Below the pieces are notes generated by a model. The model was not told the origin of the DNA. It saw only the letters and a program-made list of their open reading frames with translations, and did no database searches. From assembly GCA_017983795.1 (NCBI GenBank), contig JAGOAS010000030.1:1-41819 (forward strand): DNA of 41,819 nt, given 5' to 3'. Of this stretch, positions 1-7,838 are shown piece after piece (the first letter of the stretch is position 1; the number at the start of each line of letters is the position of its first letter). This DNA is from Piscinibacter sp. (GTDB lineage: Bacteria > Pseudomonadota > Gammaproteobacteria > Burkholderiales > Burkholderiaceae_C). Made by a program: the position numbers and the translations under genes.

Positions 1-348
1 CGCCTGCGGCGCACCGGCGGCCACCGTGGACAACGCTGCGCGTTGCCCACAGCGTCCACCTTCGCCCACAAGCTCCACTGCCTGCGACCATCTTCAGCGA
101 TGGCCCTCAGGAGTCAAGATACAAGGCTCACGCTGGTCATCGGCCAGCATGCAGCGCGCTATCACCTTCCGCAGGAACGATCGGGGCTCACGGCAAGCGT
201 GCAGAACTGGCGTCGTCACTGGCCGGCGCTGATGCCGCTGCCTCATCCCAGCCCGATCAACAACCGCTGGCTGGCCCGCAACAAGTGGTTCGAGGCCGAA
301 CTCGTGCCGCGGCTGCAGGCCCGGGTCGCGGAGATCCTCCATGAGTGA
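1..348 (+). pseudogene. uracil-DNA glycosylase family protein, 3' fragment, apparently frameshifted
   Basis: The last ~65 residues (from about base 124) match the C-terminal end of the uracil-DNA glycosylase-like family: a strand ending VIGQHA, then the segment LPHPSPINNRWLARN (the family has L-P-H-P-S-P-R-N), then an acidic/aliphatic tail. These proteins excise uracil from DNA. The gene is cut by the window edge. Upstream of base ~124 the open frame gives sequence that does not fit the family, while another frame (bases ~75-110) gives RPQAPLPATIFSD, close to the expected R-P-x-C-A-P-L-W-H segment without its Cys, Trp and His. I read this as one or more frameshifts, hence a decayed copy. A TTG at 43 could start a short ORF but is not convincing. 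Sure of the family, moderately sure of the decay. Confidence 0.6.
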
Positions 349-401
349 CACCTCCACCATGGCGACGCTCGCGTTGTAGGGCGTCACGCCGACAAGAAGA
401 C

Positions 402-902
402 ATGCTGTTCGGACGATCGCTTCGATTCGACACGACGGAGTCTGCGCAGCTCGTGCTCGGCCGTCTCTCGGCCTTGGTGCTGGACACCGAGGCCATCGCA
501 GGGCTCGAGCCCGCGCGCATGAGCGACTGGATGACGCGGCATGCGGGCAAGCGCTTCGTCGGCACGGTCCGAAGCTCGGGCTTCAAGCTCGGGCTGCTGC
601 CCGCACCGGGCACCCGATTCCGTGTTCGCGGCAGCGTCGTCGTCATCGTCGGCAGCGTCGAGGGCCGCACGGTTCGGGTCAGGCTTCGCCCTCCCCTGTT
701 CGTCTCGGCGTTCCTGCTGTCATTCACGGCAACCATGGGCGGCGGACTTGCCTTGTCGTTCTTCGGCCCGCTCGCCGGTCATCCGCTTCAAGCGCTGCTT
801 GCGCTGGCCCTCGTCCTGCCGCTGCTGGTCGTGGGCGGATTCTTCCGCCGCGAAGCCCGTCTCGCGGAGCAGGCCTTGCGTGAGGTGTTCCGGGGCGCCT
901 GA
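402..902 (+). CDS. hypothetical membrane protein, 166 aa
   Basis: Not recognised as a named family. The start is taken at ATG 402; the open frame extends to 345, but the extra residues are Arg-rich and lack a ribosome-binding site. The N-terminal ~95 residues are soluble and mixed alpha/beta. They are followed by two hydrophobic segments (about residues 105-128 and 134-150) and a basic, helical C-terminus. This arrangement (soluble domain, helical hairpin, short cytoplasmic tail) resembles small membrane proteins of unknown function common in Burkholderiales. It stands alone on + between the glycosylase fragment and the CopD-like gene. No catalytic motif is visible. Confidence 0.7.
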   Translation: MLFGRSLRFDTTESAQLVLGRLSALVLDTEAIAGLEPARMSDWMTRHAGKRFVGTVRSSGFKLGLLPAPGTRFRVRGSVVVIVGSVEGRTVRVRLRPPLFVSAFLLSFTATMGGGLALSFFGPLAGHPLQALLALALVLPLLVVGGFFRREARLAEQALREVFRGA

Positions 903-1002
903 GCACGAAGCGAGCAACCTCCCTGCACTTGGCTCGCGAGGCGCCGGCTGTCATCATGCGGTGGCCAGGGCCACACGACAGCCACCGAAGGAATTCGCAA
1001 CC

Positions 1003-1452
1003 ATGCTTCGCCAGGCACTTCTCCTCCTGCATCTGCTCGCGGCGATGGCCTGGATGGGCGGCATGTTCTTCGCCTACTTCTGCCTGCGCCCTTCGGCGGT
1101 CGAAGTCCTCGAACCGCCCAAGCGCCTGCCGCTGTGGCTCGCCACGCTGGGGCGTTTCCTGCGCTACATGAGCATCGCGGTCCTGCTGATCCTGGCCAGC
1201 GGGCTCGGCATGCTGCTGCCGCTGGGCTTCCAGGCGGCGCCGGCCGGCTGGCACCTGATGTTCGCGCTCGGCCTGGTCATGGCCGGCGTGTATGCCTACG
1301 TCCATCTGGCGTTGCTGCCCCGGCTGCGTGCCCACTGCGCGGCGTCGACCTGGCCGGCAGCCGCCCAGGTGCTGAACGCCATCCGCCAGCTGGTGGCGCT
1401 GAACCTCGCCCTCGGTGTGATCGTCGTTCTTGCGGCGGTGTCCGCGCGCTAA
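1003..1452 (+). CDS. CopD-family integral membrane protein
   Basis: A 149-residue protein with four predicted membrane helices. The N-terminal helix carries HLLAAMAWMGGMFF, the His/Trp-Gly-Gly pattern typical of the CopD/YdiK-type membrane family (CopD = copper resistance protein D). The third helix contains the GVYAYVHLALLP pattern and the last ends LNLALGVIVVLAAV. Family members of this size are stand-alone versions of the CopD domain; a role in copper handling or haem-linked redox is only inferred. ATG 1003 places the first helix directly at the N-terminus. The following gene starts 49 bp downstream on the same strand, so co-transcription is possible. Confidence 0.72.
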   Translation: MLRQALLLLHLLAAMAWMGGMFFAYFCLRPSAVEVLEPPKRLPLWLATLGRFLRYMSIAVLLILASGLGMLLPLGFQAAPAGWHLMFALGLVMAGVYAYVHLALLPRLRAHCAASTWPAAAQVLNAIRQLVALNLALGVIVVLAAVSAR

Positions 1453-1501
1453 GCGCTGCAGCAGAATGCCGCCGCACCCTCGCAGAAAGAAAGGTCCTCG
1501 C

Positions 1502-1828
1502 ATGCTGTACGCATCCTTCGCCCGCGTCCGCCCCGACAAGGTCGACAAGCTGCAAGCCTGGCTCGCCGAACTGATGCGCCGCCGGGCGGAGGTGCTGGAA
1601 TCGTTCCGCCAGGAAGGCACGCGCGAGGAGCAGGCCTACCTGCTGCCCGACGGCCAGGGCTTCGTGCTCGTGCACATCACGGACGCCGACGACAGCGACC
1701 AGGCCAACGCCGCCTACGAGACCTCGTCGCTGCCCATCGACATCGAGCACCACGCGATGCTCGAGGAGTGCCTTGCCGAGCGCCTGCCGCTGCGCCCCAG
1801 CTACCGCTGCACGGCGGCGGGCGACTGA
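1502..1828 (+). CDS. DUF6176 family protein
   Basis: A 108-residue soluble protein opening with the pattern Y-A-S-F-A-R-V-R-P-D-K-V, followed by a helix and the conserved stretch FRQEGTREEQAYLLP, then VLVHITDADD. This is the layout of DUF6176, a small ferredoxin-like (dimeric alpha/beta barrel) fold of unknown function. The start ATG 1502 matches the family N-terminus; the open frame reaches 1430 without a plausible start. The C-terminal ~20 residues are variable. The next gene begins 20 bp later with a good Shine-Dalgarno, so the two may form a small operon. Confidence 0.75.
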   Translation: MLYASFARVRPDKVDKLQAWLAELMRRRAEVLESFRQEGTREEQAYLLPDGQGFVLVHITDADDSDQANAAYETSSLPIDIEHHAMLEECLAERLPLRPSYRCTAAGD

Positions 1829-1848
1829 AGCGCGAAGGAGACGCCATC

Positions 1849-2247
1849 ATGGCGATTCGTGTCGTCCGCCTGGGCTCGCCGCGCGCGGCGCAGGAGGGCC
1901 TTCGGCTCGGCACCGTGCGGCGCCCGCCGCGCGGCGTGCCCAAGGCCGAGTTCGCGCGGCAGGACTGGTACGACCTCTGGTACCCCAACCTCGCGCCCAG
2001 CGTGGAGACGATGAAGCTCGGCCAGCAGGCGGGCACACCGGCCGAGTGGGCGGCCTTCACCCGGAAGTACCGCGCCGAGATGGCGACGCCGGAGAACAGC
2101 CACTCCATCGCGCTGCTGGCCGCGCTCTCGCACCAGACCAGCTTCTCGGTCGGCTGCTACTGCGAGCACGAATCGCACTGCCACCGCTCCGTGCTGCGCG
2201 AACTGCTCGCCGCGCAGGGCGCGCACATCGCGCCCGAGGGCACGTGA
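1849..2247 (+). CDS. DUF488 family protein
   Basis: A 132-residue protein with the DUF488 hallmarks: an N-terminal VVRLGSPR strand, RQDWYDLWYPNLAPS in the middle, a FTRKYRAEM helix, and the C-terminal motif CYCEHESHCHRSVL (C-x-C-E-x4-C-H-R). The Cys/His motif is the conserved core of the family; its biochemical role is unknown. GAAGGAG lies 8 bp before ATG 1849 and fixes the start. Length is normal. It follows the DUF6176 gene closely on the same strand. Confidence 0.85.
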   Translation: MAIRVVRLGSPRAAQEGLRLGTVRRPPRGVPKAEFARQDWYDLWYPNLAPSVETMKLGQQAGTPAEWAAFTRKYRAEMATPENSHSIALLAALSHQTSFSVGCYCEHESHCHRSVLRELLAAQGAHIAPEGT

Positions 2248-2299
2248 CGCGCGCGGCGCTCGGCGCTATCGTGGCAGTCTGCCTCCCGGAGTGTTCAGC

Positions 2300-2551
2300 A
2301 TGACACAGCAAAGCCTGCGCATCGCGCTCTCGTTCTCCGACGAAGACCAGGCCTGGCTGCGCCTGTCGTCGATCGCCGTGCCGCGCTTCTTCGAGGGGCA
2401 CGCCGAGGTGCCGCAGGCGGGCGATGCGCTGCGCATCGGCGGCCGGCAGTTCATCGTGCAGGGCCGCGTGTGGGAGCACGACGGCATGGGGCCCTCGCTG
2501 CGGCTGCTGCTGAGCAGCGCGCACGCTGCCAGCGACACGGTGTTCGGCTAG
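2300..2551 (+). CDS. small hypothetical protein, 83 aa
   Basis: Not recognised. The protein is soluble and predicted mostly beta, with the pattern LRIGGRQFIVQGRVWEH in the middle and a serine/alanine-rich C-terminus. A GTG at 2291 would add three residues, but ATG 2300 is preferred because GGAG at 2288-2291 then sits at a usable distance. It follows the DUF488 gene by about 50 bp. Codon use matches the neighbours, with strong G/C in third positions, which supports it as a real gene. Confidence 0.6.
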   Translation: MTQQSLRIALSFSDEDQAWLRLSSIAVPRFFEGHAEVPQAGDALRIGGRQFIVQGRVWEHDGMGPSLRLLLSSAHAASDTVFG

Positions 2552-2567
2552 GCGTGAGGGCGCCTGA

Positions 2568-2750
2568 TCAACGCTTGGCGGCGCGTCGACGAGCCACCGG
2601 CGCGGCGTCGGTGGGCCAGCCGCAGGCGGCCACCAGGCGCGTGCGCAGCGGCTGCGCGGGCAAGGTCACGGCCGCCGGCCGCGCTTCGGCGGGCCGCTGT
2701 GTCGTGGCGCTTCGCGCCGCCTTCTCGTCATTGTGCAGGCTCGTCTTCAA
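2568..2750 (-). CDS. possible small basic protein, 60 aa
   Basis: A 60-residue basic ORF with a TTG start at 2750. The C-terminal part (LVAACGWPTDAAPVARRRAAK) looks like short uncharacterised Burkholderiales proteins ending in a Gly-Trp-Pro segment followed by Arg/Lys. There is no strong ribosome-binding site and no other support. It fills an otherwise gene-free 269-bp gap between two + strand genes. It may be spurious. Confidence 0.35.
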   Translation of the reverse strand: MKTSLHNDEKAARSATTQRPAEARPAAVTLPAQPLRTRLVAACGWPTDAAPVARRRAAKR

Positions 2751-2820
2751 GTTTCTGGCTCAGGGCATCCGAAGGGGCAGGATTGTAGAGGGCCGCGCCA
2801 ACCCGGCTTGACACGCACGC

Positions 2821-3468
2821 ATGCACCACGACTCCACCCACCGCGCACGCTGGCTCGTCGTGCTGGCCGCCGCCGCCACCGCGCTGCTGATCGCCTCGGG
2901 CTGGCGGCCCTACGACCGCGCCACCTGGCTGATGGAAGTGCTGCCCGTCATCGTCGCACTGCCGCTGCTCGCCGCGACGTGGCGGCGCTACCCGCTCACG
3001 CCGCTGCTGTATGCGCTGATCTTCCTGCACGCCGGCGTGCTGATGCTCGGCGGGGCCTACAGCTACGCGCGCGTGCCGCTCGGCTTCGAGCTGCAGGAGA
3101 TGCTGCAGCTCTCGCGCAATCCGTACGACAAGATCGGCCACTTCTTCCAGGGCTTCGTTCCGGCGCTGATCGCGCGCGAGATCCTGCTGCGCGGCGACCA
3201 TGTGCGCGGGCGGCGCATGCTCGCCTTCCTCGTCACCTGCATCGTGCTTGCCATCAGCGCCACCTACGAGTTCATCGAATGGGGCGCGGCGCTCGCGCTC
3301 GGCCAGGGCGCCGACGAGTTTCTCGGCACGCAGGGCGATCCGTGGGACACGCAATCCGACATGTTCTTCGCGCTGCTGGGTGCGCTGGCGGCGCAGCTCA
3401 CGCTCGCCGGGCTGCACGACCGCCAGCTGGCGCGCCTGCGGCGCAAAGCGGACGCCGGGCTATGCTGA
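2821..3468 (+). CDS. DUF2238 (YjdF-type) inner membrane protein
   Basis: A 215-residue protein with about six membrane helices. It has the signatures of the DUF2238/YjdF family: LIFLHAGVLMLGGAYSYARV, the motif NPYDKIGHFFQGF with its conserved Asp-Lys-x-x-His, TYEFIEWGAAL, and the C-terminal loop DPWDTQSDMFFALLGAL. The conserved acidic and His residues sit at the membrane interface; the function is unknown. Start ATG 2821 gives a short cytoplasmic head before the first helix. The GNAT gene follows 6 bp after the stop, indicating an operon. Confidence 0.85.
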   Translation: MHHDSTHRARWLVVLAAAATALLIASGWRPYDRATWLMEVLPVIVALPLLAATWRRYPLTPLLYALIFLHAGVLMLGGAYSYARVPLGFELQEMLQLSRNPYDKIGHFFQGFVPALIAREILLRGDHVRGRRMLAFLVTCIVLAISATYEFIEWGAALALGQGADEFLGTQGDPWDTQSDMFFALLGALAAQLTLAGLHDRQLARLRRKADAGLC

Positions 3469-3474
3469 GCGCCC

Positions 3475-3948
3475 ATGCAGATCGCACTCGAAACGCCCGA
3501 CCAGCCCGAGGTCATCGCGCTCATCGACGAGCTCGACGCCTACCAGAAGCCGCTCTACCCGGCCGAGAGCCATCACGGCATCCCGATCGACGCGCTGTGC
3601 CGGCCGAACGTGATCTTCGCGGTGGCGCGCGAGGCGGGCGGCGCGGCGGTCGGCTGCGGCGCCATCGTGCTCGAGCGCGAATACGGCGAGCTCAAGCGCA
3701 TGTTCACGCGGCCCACGCACCGCGGCCGCGGCATCGCCGGCGCGCTGCTGAAGCTGCTGGAGTCGGAGGCGCAGCGCCGAGGCTGCGCGCAGTTCATGCT
3801 GGAGACCGGCCACCTTCAGCCCGAGGCGCTGGCGATGTACGAGCGCTGCGGCTACCGCCGCCGCGGCCCCTTCGGCGACTACACCGAGGACCCGAACAGC
3901 GTCTTCATGGGCAAGGCGATCACGCCCGCGCGGCTCGACCATCCCTAG
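3475..3948 (+). CDS. GNAT-family N-acetyltransferase
   Basis: A 157-residue single-domain acetyltransferase. The acetyl-CoA binding motif A is present as ELKRMFTRPTHRGRGIAGALL (R-x-x-G-x-G/A), with motif B seen in CAQFMLETGHLQPEALAMYE and the final CGYRRRGPFGDY strand. It should transfer an acetyl group from acetyl-CoA to a small amine or protein N-terminus; the substrate cannot be told from sequence. It is nearest to the PhnO/YjdJ-like cytosolic GNATs with an ETG-x-x-Q-x-E-A motif. It starts 6 bp after the DUF2238 gene. Confidence 0.85.
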   Translation: MQIALETPDQPEVIALIDELDAYQKPLYPAESHHGIPIDALCRPNVIFAVAREAGGAAVGCGAIVLEREYGELKRMFTRPTHRGRGIAGALLKLLESEAQRRGCAQFMLETGHLQPEALAMYERCGYRRRGPFGDYTEDPNSVFMGKAITPARLDHP

Positions 3949-3996
3949 CCTGACGCTTGGGCCGCAGGACCGGAATCCGTATGCTCGGCGCCGACC

Positions 3997-4311
3997 ATGA
4001 GCACCAGCACCGACCGTTTCGACCAGGAGCTGTTCCAGCGCATCGACGAGGTGCTGCTGTACCACTGGGATCCGTCCGGCTTGGCGCGCGACCCGCTGGC
4101 GCGCGAGCACTACGCGGGCTTCGTGCCCGACGTCTTCGCAGCCCTGCTCGACGATGCCGACGAGCAGCGCGTCATGGAGCTGCTGCTCCTGCTCGAGACC
4201 GAATTCCTCGGCCTCGCGCCGCGGCCCAGCCACGCGCGCCGCGTGGCCGAGATCCTGGTCGAGTGGCGCGAAGTGCTGGAGCGCAAGTACACCGGCGCGT
4301 CGTCGTACTGA
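3997..4311 (+). CDS. hypothetical protein, 104 aa (DUF1871-like)
   Basis: A soluble, helical, acidic protein. The segment VLLYHWDPSGLARDPLAREHYAG resembles the W-D-P-I-G-V...A-R-D-E-Y core of DUF1871-type small proteins, which also occur as immunity-like proteins. The remaining sequence is helical and includes an LLLLLETEFLG helix. The family assignment comes from pattern memory and is weak. Start ATG 3997 agrees with the pattern position. It stands 48 bp after the GNAT gene. Confidence 0.6.
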   Translation: MSTSTDRFDQELFQRIDEVLLYHWDPSGLARDPLAREHYAGFVPDVFAALLDDADEQRVMELLLLLETEFLGLAPRPSHARRVAEILVEWREVLERKYTGASSY

Positions 4312-4345
4312 ACGCACACGCGCCGCGCGCGGCTAGACTGCCGGC

Positions 4346-4717
4346 GTGAACCTCAACACCGCCCGCGTCTTCGTGCGCGACATCGCGCTGGCACGCCGCT
4401 TCTATGCCGAAGCGCTGGGCCTCAAGCCGCATTCGCAGGATCTCGCGCGCGGCTGGTGCGTATTCAATGCCGGCAACTGCGAGCTGGTGCTCGAGGCGGT
4501 GCCGGCGGATGCAGCCGCCGACAGGCAGGCGCTGGTCGGGCGCGTCACCGGGCTGTCCTTCCTCGTGCCCAACCTGCACGTCGCGCACCAGGATCTGAAG
4601 TCGCGCGGCGTGGACTTCACCGCCGCGCCCGAGCGGCAGTTCTGGGGTGGCAGCGTGGCCGGCTTCCGTGATCCGGACGGCAACCGCTTCCAACTCGTCG
4701 AGCGCGATCGCGCCTGA
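4346..4717 (+). CDS. VOC family (glyoxalase/dioxygenase-fold) protein
   Basis: A 123-residue protein with two beta-alpha-beta-beta-beta half-domains. The first runs from NTARVFVRDIALARRFYAEALGL; the second contains FLVPNLHVAHQDLKSRGV and ends GGSVAGFRDPDGNRFQLVE, the classical C-terminal metal-ligand Glu segment of the vicinal oxygen chelate fold. The start codon is GTG 4346. The substrate cannot be predicted; relatives include glyoxalases, dioxygenases and bleomycin-binding proteins. An isolated + strand gene 34 bp after the previous one. Confidence 0.82.
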   Translation: MNLNTARVFVRDIALARRFYAEALGLKPHSQDLARGWCVFNAGNCELVLEAVPADAAADRQALVGRVTGLSFLVPNLHVAHQDLKSRGVDFTAAPERQFWGGSVAGFRDPDGNRFQLVERDRA

Positions 4718-4768
4718 CGCGAGGCGACAATCGCGGCCAACGCCGTCCCGCAGCCGCGCCACCGAGCC

Positions 4769-5137
4769 ATGCCGAAGTTCGAGGTCCTCGTTGGAGCCGT
4801 GTGCATCGGCCACACCTGGCTGGAGCACGGCGATGCGCCGATCGGCGTGGCGGCCGGCCGTTTCGTGCCGGCACCGGCCTATGCGGCGGTCCAGCCGGCG
4901 GTGCTGGCCTCGGCGGGCGGCTCGTCGCTCGGCGTGGTGCTGCGCGTGCTCGCGCCCGACGGCAGCGAACTGGCCGGCGACGGCAGCGTGCAGATCGTCG
5001 ACTACTCGCCGGAGCTCGGCGACGATGCGATCGAGGTGCACGTGATCGGCATCGAGCCGGATCGCTACGTGCAGTGGTTCAACACGCAGGCCACGGGCTT
5101 CCAGGACACCCAGCCCGTGCCGCCGCGCCGCATCTGA
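4769..5137 (+). CDS. hypothetical protein, 122 aa
   Basis: Not recognised. A soluble, predicted beta-rich protein (MPKFEVLVGAVCIGHTWLEHG... and VEVHVIGIEPDRYVQWF-like strands). The Cys near residue 12 and the His/Trp/Glu cluster that follows do not form a known motif. It ends 22 bp before the DUF1330 gene, whose ribosome-binding site AGGAG lies in the gap, so the two may be co-transcribed. Confidence 0.6.
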   Translation: MPKFEVLVGAVCIGHTWLEHGDAPIGVAAGRFVPAPAYAAVQPAVLASAGGSSLGVVLRVLAPDGSELAGDGSVQIVDYSPELGDDAIEVHVIGIEPDRYVQWFNTQATGFQDTQPVPPRRI

Positions 5138-5159
5138 ACGCGAAGCAGGAGAACTCGTC

Positions 5160-5468
5160 ATGGCCAAGGGCTACTGGATGGCGCGCGTCGACGTCGCCGA
5201 CGCGGAACGCTACAAGGACTACGTGGCCGCCAACGCCGCCGCCTTCGCCAAATACGGCGCACGCTTCCTGGTGCGCGGCGGCCGCTTCGAGAACCCCGAA
5301 GGCGGCGCGCGCCAGCGCAACGTGATCATCGAGTTCCCCAGCTACCAGGCCGCGCTGGACTGCTGGAATTCGCCGGAATACCGGCGCGCCTGGACGATCC
5401 GCCAGCCGGTGTCGAGCGCCGACGTGGTGATCGTCGAGGGCTACGACGGGCCGCAGCCCGGCGCCTGA
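5160..5468 (+). CDS. DUF1330 domain protein
   Basis: A 102-residue protein with the DUF1330 layout: MAKGYWMARVDVAD, YKDYVAANAAAFAKYGARFLVRGG, VIIEFPSYQAALDCWNSPEY and VSSADVVIVEGYDG. The family adopts a dimeric alpha/beta-barrel fold similar to YciI and antibiotic monooxygenases; no enzymatic activity is established. The start at ATG 5160 is preceded by CAGGAG. Full length for the family. Confidence 0.88.
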   Translation: MAKGYWMARVDVADAERYKDYVAANAAAFAKYGARFLVRGGRFENPEGGARQRNVIIEFPSYQAALDCWNSPEYRRAWTIRQPVSSADVVIVEGYDGPQPGA

Positions 5469-5526
5469 ACCATCCGCCGGGTTGTGGGATGGAATCCGCG
5501 CTGCCGCGGCGTTATCGTCACGACCC

Positions 5527-6120
5527 GTGAACCGGATCATCATCTCCCTCGCCGCGCTGGCCGGCATCATCGCCGCGGATGCGGCGCAGGCCCAGTCCTA
5601 CCGCTGCAGCAGCGGCGGCACGATCTACTACTCCGACCGGCCCTGCTCCGGAGCGCCGCCGTCCAAGCTGGGCGCCTACGCCGGGTCATCGCGGCAGGGC
5701 ACGCTGCCGCCGGGCTACGGCGGCTTGCCGCGCGCGGGCAAGCCGCAGGAGCACGTGAAGTACCTGAGCGCCGAGTGCGCGGACATCTCCGAGGCGATCC
5801 GCACCGCGCCGACACGCGGCGTTCGCGGCGAGGTGGTCTCCGGCCTGCGCGAGGAGTATCAGCAGAAGTGCGCCCTGCAGGACGAGGAAGCGCGGCGCCA
5901 GCATGGGCAGGCCGAGCGCGAGCGCAGCGATCGACAGCGCGCCGAGCGCGACTCGCTCGCGCTGCAGCGCGATGAGTCGCGCCGCCAGGGCGAGCAGTGC
6001 AAGGGCATGCGCGACGTGATCGCGCTCAAGCGCAGCCGCGAGGCGAGCCTCAACGACACCGAGGTGGCCGCGCTGCGCTCTCTCGAGGCCAGCTACAACG
6101 CGCGCTGCCTGGGCCGCTGA
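5527..6120 (+). CDS. secreted DUF4124-like protein
   Basis: A 197-residue exported protein. GTG 5527 gives a clean Sec signal peptide (MNRIIISLAALAGIIAADAAQAQ, cleavage after AQA). Next comes SYRCSSGGTIYYSDRPC, the Y-x-C...G-x-x-x-Y-S-D-x-P-C pattern of DUF4124-type domains. The remaining two thirds is Arg/Glu-rich, probably coiled coil (ERERSDRQRAERDSLALQRD), with four widely spaced cysteines that could form disulphides. Function unknown. The gene converges on clpP-like; the stops are 7 bp apart. Confidence 0.75.
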   Translation: MNRIIISLAALAGIIAADAAQAQSYRCSSGGTIYYSDRPCSGAPPSKLGAYAGSSRQGTLPPGYGGLPRAGKPQEHVKYLSAECADISEAIRTAPTRGVRGEVVSGLREEYQQKCALQDEEARRQHGQAERERSDRQRAERDSLALQRDESRRQGEQCKGMRDVIALKRSREASLNDTEVAALRSLEASYNARCLGR

Positions 6121-6127
6121 GCCTGGC

Positions 6128-6733
6128 TCAGCTCAGCTCCGCCTGGCGCTCGACGATGCGCGAGGCGATGCCGTACTCGATGGCTTCCTTCGCGCTCATC
6201 CAGAAGTCGCGCTCCATGTCCGACACCACGGTGTCGTAGGGGCGGCCGGTCTGCGTGGCGATGACGCGCGCGATGCGCTCGCGTGTGCGCAGGATCTCCT
6301 TGGCCTGGATGGCGATGTCGGTGGCCTGGCCGCCGGCGCCGCCGGCCGGCTGGTGGATCATGAAGCGCGTATTGGGCAGGCAGACGCGGCGCTCCTTCGG
6401 CGGCGCGAGGAAGATGTGCGCGCCGGCGCTGGCCACCCAGCCGCTGCCCACGGTGGTGACCGGGGCACGCACGAAGCGGATCATGTCGTGGATGGCGTCG
6501 CCCGATTCGACGTGGCCGCCCGGCGAGGAGATCAGCATCGTGATCGGCGCGTCCGAGTCTTCCGACAGCGCCAGCAGGCGCCGGCAGGTGGCGAGTGCGA
6601 GCTTGTCGTCGATCTCGCCGAACACCAGCACGTAGCGCGACTTGAAGGCGAGCTGCTCCTCGAGGCGGCCGGGGCCGGCGGCAGCGGCGTCGGGCTTCTT
6701 GTTGTCGTCGTCGGCGAGGCGGGTGGGGGTCAT
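6128..6733 (-). CDS. stand-alone ClpP-family serine protease
   Basis: A 201-residue ClpP homologue. The catalytic triad aligns with E. coli ClpP: Ser in GWVASAGAHIFLA, His in RFMIHQPAGG, Asp in MERDFWMSAKEA. Oligomerisation and substrate-groove motifs (ISSPGGHVESGDAIHDMI) are present. ATG 6733 is chosen because CAGGAG lies 10 bp upstream; the longer open frame to 6892 reads Ala/Arg-rich noise. The first 30 residues are a variable, hydrophilic extension. No clpX, clpA or tig lies nearby, so this is a secondary paralog, not the housekeeping clpP-clpX operon. It may work with a distant AAA+ partner or as a subunit mixed with the main ClpP; neither can be told here. Confidence 0.88.
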   Translation of the reverse strand: MTPTRLADDDNKKPDAAAAGPGRLEEQLAFKSRYVLVFGEIDDKLALATCRRLLALSEDSDAPITMLISSPGGHVESGDAIHDMIRFVRAPVTTVGSGWVASAGAHIFLAPPKERRVCLPNTRFMIHQPAGGAGGQATDIAIQAKEILRTRERIARVIATQTGRPYDTVVSDMERDFWMSAKEAIEYGIASRIVERQAELS

Positions 6734-6782
6734 GCAAGGCTCCTGTTCGATCCGGGAATGGGGTGATTCTGGCGCAGCAAGC

Positions 6783-7838
6783 TCAGCCGCTGCTCGCGCC
6801 GTGGGTTTCGAGGAAACGGCGCTCGCGGCGATCCTTCCAGTGCCAGGCCCAGCGCCCCTGTGCCGACCAGCCGCCCCAGCACGCGATGGCACGGCGCTCG
6901 CCGCAGCCGATCAGCTCGAGCGTGCGCGCCGGCGGTGCCCAGGGCACGAGTGCGCCGCCGGCGAGGAAGCGGCGCAGGTTGAGCGCCAGCGCCGCGCCGG
7001 CGCGCGCATCGGCGCCGGCCGCGAAGACCTCGGGCTGCGTGGCGCTCTGCAGCGTCGCGCCGGTGGCGACGAGGCCCTGCCCCTGCGGCACCAGGCCGGC
7101 CTCGCGCAAGCACGCGGGCACGCCCACGGGCAGCGCCATCACGGCCGCGTCGCAGGCCACGCGCGTGCCGCTGGCCAGGGTGAGGTGCGTCGCGCCGATC
7201 TCGGCGCAGGCGTCTTCGAGCAGGGTCACCTGGCGCCGCTTGAGCGCCTGCAGCACGCGCCGCCGTGCTGCCTCGGGGTGGCCCGGCAGCACCGTCCCGC
7301 CGCCGCTGACCAGGCTGACGCGCGAGCGGTCGCCGAGCCGGTGCTGCAGCGCCAGCGCCATCTCGACGGCGTCGACGCCATGGCCCACCACCACCACGCA
7401 CATCGGCTGCCGCTGCGCCAGCTCGTGCATGCGTTCCCACAGTTGTGCAAAGGCCTCGAGCGGGCGCAGGAACAGGCCGTGCTCGCGCGCACCGGGAATC
7501 GCGTCGCGGTCCATCGCGTCGGCGAGATCCAGGCTCAGCGCGTCGTAGGGCAAGGTTCGGCCGTCGGCCAGGCTCACACTGCGCGCCGCGAGGTCGATGG
7601 CAACGGCCGAGGCCTGCAGCAGCCGCGCGCCGGCGCGCTCGGCCAGCGGCGCGAGCGGCACGCTGCACTGCGCCAGCGTGTAGTGCCCGGCCACGAAGCC
7701 GGCCAGCAGGGGCGCGTGCAGCGCGCGCGGCGCGGCCGCCACCACGCTCAGCTCGACGCCGGGCAGCGCCTCGGTTGCGAAGGCGTGCAGCACCTGCAGA
7801 TGCGCGGCGCCGGCACCCAGGAGCAACAGGCGCTTCAA
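6783..7838 (-). CDS. FAD-dependent pyridine nucleotide-disulfide oxidoreductase family protein
   Basis: A 351-residue flavoprotein-like protein. It begins with a dinucleotide fold (KRLLLLGAGAAHLQVL). The segment HAPLLAGFVAGHYTLAQCSV and then PLAPLAERAGARLL match the oxidoreductase family found fused to, or next to, SelD (selenide-water dikinase) in other bacteria. A second Rossmann motif is VVVVGHGVDAVEMALAL, and an FAD-site-like segment is QPEVFAAGADARAG. The TTG at 7838 overlaps the previous gene's stop (TTGA), so translation is probably coupled. Compared with NDH-2-like enzymes it lacks a C-terminal membrane domain. The substrate is unknown. Confidence 0.75.
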   Translation of the reverse strand: MKRLLLLGAGAAHLQVLHAFATEALPGVELSVVAAAPRALHAPLLAGFVAGHYTLAQCSVPLAPLAERAGARLLQASAVAIDLAARSVSLADGRTLPYDALSLDLADAMDRDAIPGAREHGLFLRPLEAFAQLWERMHELAQRQPMCVVVVGHGVDAVEMALALQHRLGDRSRVSLVSGGGTVLPGHPEAARRRVLQALKRRQVTLLEDACAEIGATHLTLASGTRVACDAAVMALPVGVPACLREAGLVPQGQGLVATGATLQSATQPEVFAAGADARAGAALALNLRRFLAGGALVPWAPPARTLELIGCGERRAIACWGGWSAQGRWAWHWKDRRERRFLETHGASSG

